A DNA stretch of 44,055 nt, from NCBI GenBank assembly GCA_024641135.1, contig JAHEDS010000013.1, forward strand, positions 1 to 44,055. Direction: 5' to 3'. The notes under the pieces were generated by a model. It saw only the letters and a program-made list of their open reading frames with translations. It did no database searches and was not told the DNA's origin. Both the position numbers and the translations under genes were made by a program. Below, in pieces: positions 40,925 to 44,055 of this stretch. The DNA comes from Flavobacteriales bacterium (lineage in GTDB: Bacteria; Bacteroidota; Bacteroidia; Flavobacteriales; Flavobacteriaceae). Within the stretch, counting starts at the first letter, position 1. Each line of letters starts with the position of its first letter.

Positions 40925-42322
40925 ATGATAAGCAAACTAGGTGAAAAATTAACAGTTTTATTTCAAAAATACATGCCGGATGCATTTGTTTTTGCCATAC
41001 TTCTCACCTTAATAACAGCTTTAATCGCCTTTTTTTGGTTAGATGCTTCTTTGTTAAAAATCATTGAATCATGGTATGATGGTTTTTGGTCTTTAATGGA
41101 GTTTGGAATGCAAATAGTGCTGATTATCATTACTGGTTTTGCCATCGCTCTTTCACCTATTATCAAAAAAGGAATTGACAAACTTACACTCCTCATAAAA
41201 ACGCCAAGACAGGTTTACTTTTTTGCTGTTTTTTCAAGTGCCGCATTGAGTATGATTAGCTTTGGGTGGATTGTTATATCCTGTGTTTTAGCCAGAGAAT
41301 TAGCCCTTCGCGTGAAAAGGGTTAATTATCCTTTTTTAATTGCCTGTGTATATTTTGGCGGAGGCAGCTGGGTTACTGGTTTATCAAGCTCCATACCTCT
41401 ATTGTTAGGAACAAAAAGCAATTATTTAATTAAAGCTGGTATTTTATCAGAAACAATATCTACCACTGTAACCCTTGGCTCTAATTTAAATATTGTAATG
41501 ATGATTTTGTTTCTAGTTTTCGCTCCTTTGTTGATTCTTTTCTTAATTCCAAAAGGCAACAATATTAAAGAATTAAATAATATGCTAGAAACCACCAATG
41601 AAAGCATAGAACTTTCCATAAAAGAAGAAGCCTTAAGTTTTAATCTCACAACACCTTCTTTTTCAGACCGATTAAATAATGGTTTCTTATTGCAAGGTAT
41701 TATTGTATTAATGGGACTGACTTATATTATTTATCATTTTTACACCAATGGCTTCGAACTGAATTTCAATATTATGATATTCATATTCCTGATTATTGGG
41801 ATGCTCCTTCACAAAACACCCATGCGATATGTAATTGCAATGAAAAGATCGAGCGGTAATATTTCAGGTGTTTTATACCAATACCCATTTTATGCAGGAA
41901 TTATGGGCATCATGTTGTATACAGGACTTGGTGAAAAATTAGCTCAGGTAATGTCCTCTGTTGCCTCACTAGATTCCTATGCGTTTTTTGCCTATCTAAC
42001 AGGTGGAATCACGAATTTTGCCATCCCATCTGCCGGTGGAGAATTTGCAGTGGTGGGTCCAAGCATTATCAATGCTGTTAAAGATATTGGTGCGGGATTG
42101 CCATCTGAAGAAATTTCAGCCATGATTTCCAGAGCTTCATTAGCTGTTGCCTATGGCGAAAGTTTAACCAACTTACTACAACCCTTTTTTCTATTACTGG
42201 TATTTCCCATTATGGGAGCTGGTATCAAAATTCAGGCACGAGATGTCATGGGTTATTTAGTCATTCCGTTTCTCATATTTTTCATCATTCAATCCATTTT
42301 AGTAACATGGATACCTTTATAA
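40925..42322 (+). CDS. AtoE-family (short-chain fatty acid transporter-like) carrier
   Basis: Membrane protein of 465 residues with about twelve hydrophobic segments. The opening KYMPDAFVFAILLTLITALI and the long ITGFAIALSP, ISFGWIVISC, and NFAIPSAGGEFAVVGPSII segments match the AtoE/short-chain fatty acid transporter family. The family is related to other ion-coupled organic acid carriers, so the true substrate may be a short acid or a peptide-derived metabolite. It follows the peptidase gene by 30 bases within the same operon and may import the final products. Confidence 0.85.
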   Translation: MISKLGEKLTVLFQKYMPDAFVFAILLTLITALIAFFWLDASLLKIIESWYDGFWSLMEFGMQIVLIIITGFAIALSPIIKKGIDKLTLLIKTPRQVYFFAVFSSAALSMISFGWIVISCVLARELALRVKRVNYPFLIACVYFGGGSWVTGLSSSIPLLLGTKSNYLIKAGILSETISTTVTLGSNLNIVMMILFLVFAPLLILFLIPKGNNIKELNNMLETTNESIELSIKEEALSFNLTTPSFSDRLNNGFLLQGIIVLMGLTYIIYHFYTNGFELNFNIMIFIFLIIGMLLHKTPMRYVIAMKRSSGNISGVLYQYPFYAGIMGIMLYTGLGEKLAQVMSSVASLDSYAFFAYLTGGITNFAIPSAGGEFAVVGPSIINAVKDIGAGLPSEEISAMISRASLAVAYGESLTNLLQPFFLLLVFPIMGAGIKIQARDVMGYLVIPFLIFFIIQSILVTWIPL

Positions 42323-42332
42323 AATTTTAATC

Positions 42333-42347
42333 AACCAAAACCAACTA
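42333..42347 (+). promoter_or_regulatory. AACCAACC-type leader element, degenerate
   Basis: AACCAAAACCAACTA 14 bases before the ATG at 42362. Two AACCAA/ACCAAC units as in the other copies. Confidence 0.35.
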
Positions 42348-42361
42348 AAATATAATTATTT

Positions 42362-43666
42362 ATGACTACAACCACAACCAACCAACATTTTAAGCCCACC
42401 CAACGAAGTGGACGCATTAACTCGCTTGATGTCATTAGAGGCATCGCATTATTAGGAATATTATTAATGAACATTAACGGCATGGGGCTTCCTTTTGCCT
42501 ATTCAGACCCAACCATCGCCGGAGGTTCGGAAGGATTGAATTTACAAGTTTGGATTGCCAATAATATGTTTTTTGAAGGCACTATGAGAGGTTTATTTAC
42601 CATGTTATTTGGTGCAGGTGCCATATTATTAACCAGCAGGTTAGAAAAAAGTGGCGCAGGAATTACTACAGCTGATATCTACTATCGAAGAATACTATGG
42701 TTACTCGTTTTCGGAATTATTAATGTTTACATATTCCTTTGGCATGGCGACATATTATATCCTTATGCCATTTTTGGATTGATGTTGTTTCCATTTCGAA
42801 ATAGCAGCGTTAAAAATCTCATTTTAGTTGGATGTTTTTTAATATCTATAGGAGTTTTGTGGGATATCAGTGATTACTATAACAATCTAAAAACTCAAAA
42901 AGAAGGCATTGAAATGCAAATGCTTAAAGAACAAAATGGAACTTTAAATGAAGAACAAGAAGCTATTTTAAGCAAGTGGGAGAAATTAAATACTAAGCAT
43001 ACGCCAGAAGAAGTGGAAGAGAAAATTGAAAAAATGCAACAAGGTTATTGGTCTGTACTCATGGAAAAAGTAGAAGGAAATCAATTTATGCAAACGTGGT
43101 TACCATACAGATTATGGGTCTGGGATATCTTAAGTTTTATGCTTTTGGGCATGGCATTATTTAAACTTCGTGTGTTTCATGGAGAACGTAGCAATTTGTT
43201 TTATATAATACTACTAGTAACAGGTTATCTCATAGGGCTGAGTATAAATTATATAGAAACAAAGATGCTTATTGATAGTAATTTTGATGTTGTTACCATT
43301 TCAAAAGCAGATCAAACGTATCAAATAGGACGCTTGTTTACCACTTTAGGTCATATTGGACTTTTTATGCTTTTTATTAAGTCTGGTATACTTGGCTTTT
43401 TGCAAAAATCTTTAGCAGCTGTTGGGAAATTAGCGTTAACTAATTATTTAACACACAGTGTAGTCACCTCTATAATTTTTTACGGTGACGGTTTTGCGTT
43501 ATTTGGTGAGCTTCAGAGGTATGAACTTTATTACATTGTTGGAGCTATTTGGCTCATTCAATTAATCTTTAGTCCAATTTGGCTTAAATATTTCTTGTAT
43601 GGTCCAGCAGAATGGGTTTGGCGTTCTTTAACCTATCAACAAAAACAACCATTTAAAATAAGTTAA
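42362..43666 (+). CDS. DUF418 family membrane protein
   Basis: 434 residues. The start, RINSLDVIRGIALLGILLMN at residues about 18-37, and the C-terminal LAAVGKLALTNYLTHSVVTS through LIFSPIWLKYFLYGPAEWVW are the standard DUF418 features. Eight or more hydrophobic segments. A soluble helical insertion around residues 180-230 contains Glu-rich heptads (EEVEEKIEKMQQ). DUF418 proteins are often found beside transporters and are sometimes described as possible transport helpers; function unproven. 39 bases after the AtoE-like gene and 12 before the next, so within the operon. Confidence 0.88.
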   Translation: MTTTTTNQHFKPTQRSGRINSLDVIRGIALLGILLMNINGMGLPFAYSDPTIAGGSEGLNLQVWIANNMFFEGTMRGLFTMLFGAGAILLTSRLEKSGAGITTADIYYRRILWLLVFGIINVYIFLWHGDILYPYAIFGLMLFPFRNSSVKNLILVGCFLISIGVLWDISDYYNNLKTQKEGIEMQMLKEQNGTLNEEQEAILSKWEKLNTKHTPEEVEEKIEKMQQGYWSVLMEKVEGNQFMQTWLPYRLWVWDILSFMLLGMALFKLRVFHGERSNLFYIILLVTGYLIGLSINYIETKMLIDSNFDVVTISKADQTYQIGRLFTTLGHIGLFMLFIKSGILGFLQKSLAAVGKLALTNYLTHSVVTSIIFYGDGFALFGELQRYELYYIVGAIWLIQLIFSPIWLKYFLYGPAEWVWRSLTYQQKQPFKIS

Positions 43667-43671
43667 AAATC

Positions 43672-43678
43672 AACCAAA
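43672..43678 (+). promoter_or_regulatory. AACCAACC-type leader element, short
   Basis: AACCAAA directly before the ATG at 43679. Single AACC unit, so weaker than the copies at 36383 and 40915. Confidence 0.3.
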
Positions 43679-44055
43679 ATGAAATTAAAACAATCAATTA
43701 TTATTGCTCTAGTTATATTTATTATAGGTATTGTTTCTTGGGAGCTATATTGGCGTTCGCAAGGTTTATACCCAACAATTGACGACAATGAAGCTCTTTG
43801 GGCTATGCAACGGCAGAGAGTTGAAAAAGCCTCAAATGAAGATATTTTACTAATAGGTTCTTCACGAGTACTTTTTGATATGCAATTAAATGAGTGGCAA
43901 GAACAAATAGGTGTCCGACCAATTCAATTAGCTTCTGTTGGTAGTTCACCTTTACCAATATTTCATGATCTTGTTAATAACACAAATTATAACGGGACAA
44001 TAATTATTGGTGTAACACCAGGTCTATTCTTTTCAACCACTTTTCCTGATGCCCA
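43679..44055 (+). CDS. SGNH/GDSL-like membrane-anchored protein (3' end outside window)
   Basis: The frame runs from the ATG at 43679 to the window edge (125 complete codons) without a stop. An N-terminal hydrophobic segment, SIIIALVIFIIGIVSWELYW, anchors the protein. DILLIGSSRVLFDMQL looks like block I of SGNH hydrolases, with Ser in GSSR as the possible nucleophile, and TIIIGVTPGLFF fits block III. The catalytic Asp-His block would lie beyond the window. Such proteins are often acyl-esterases or O-acetyltransferase partners. Seventh gene of the operon, 12 bases after the DUF418 gene. Confidence 0.7.
   Translation, partial: MKLKQSIIIALVIFIIGIVSWELYWRSQGLYPTIDDNEALWAMQRQRVEKASNEDILLIGSSRVLFDMQLNEWQEQIGVRPIQLASVGSSPLPIFHDLVNNTNYNGTIIIGVTPGLFFSTTFPDA

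Overview
The window looks like a chromosome segment from a marine-type member of the Flavobacteriaceae (Bacteroidota). The DNA is AT-rich. Genes lack Shine-Dalgarno sequences. At least a dozen have the Bacteroidota -7 promoter element TAnnTTTG close upstream. Three consecutive large proteins end in the type IX secretion (T9SS) type-B sorting domain. The protein families present (CrtZ/CrtY zeaxanthin set, DUF5606 next to peptide deformylase, YqgF/RuvX) fit the same family. I see no tRNA, rRNA, CRISPR array, insertion sequence or prophage, and almost all of the window is coding.

Layout. (1) 1-3766: carotenoid operon crtI (cut by the window edge)-crtB-crtZ-crtY, which should turn phytoene into zeaxanthin. 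(2) 3755-6373, minus strand: a TlpA-like thioredoxin, DUF5606, peptide deformylase, RuvX and a small secreted protein. (3) 6699-7514: dapD of the succinylase lysine/diaminopimelate pathway; the matching lysA-type decarboxylase lies at 33739. (4) 7558-11465: a surface-glycan block with a LicC-like nucleotidyltransferase, a CDP-glycerol-type phosphotransferase and a WaaE-like glycosyltransferase on plus, facing a Kdo-kinase-like gene and a DUF1919 gene on minus. (5) 11583-15655: Sua5/YrdC, CCA-adding enzyme, GNAT acetyltransferase, heme A synthase and a pRiA4b-ORF3-like protein. (6) 15664-18576: an unrecognised 352-residue protein with protein-kinase-like sequence signatures, divergent from a two-gene ABC exporter. 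(7) 18604-28671: three adjacent T9SS cargo proteins of 904, 1623 and 775 residues, built from repeats of about 95 residues with a Cys-Asp-rich opening (2, 11 and 2 copies). (8) 28699-33535: uvrB, a TerB-like gene, a single-domain YehS homologue, a small exported protein and sucC. (9) 33739-36082: diaminopimelate decarboxylase and a secreted protein with an internal duplication. (10) 36404 to the end: a tightly spaced operon of at least seven genes with an AmpG-like permease, a tandem SnoaL-like lipoprotein, an exported membrane dipeptidase, an exported prolyl-iminopeptidase-like lipoprotein, an AtoE-family carrier, a DUF418 membrane protein and the start of an SGNH-like protein.

How the genes fit together. 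Most of the window is conserved flavobacterial core (pigment, translation, tRNA maturation, cell-wall precursor, respiration, repair, TCA cycle). The parts most likely to hold something new are the kinase-like protein beside the ABC exporter, the glycan block with a putative CDP-activated phospho-substituent, the repeat-expanded secreted proteins, and the peptide-processing operon at the right end. In that right-hand region several genes share an AACCAACCAA-type leader just before the start codon. All function calls come from reading motifs by eye; no database search was run.
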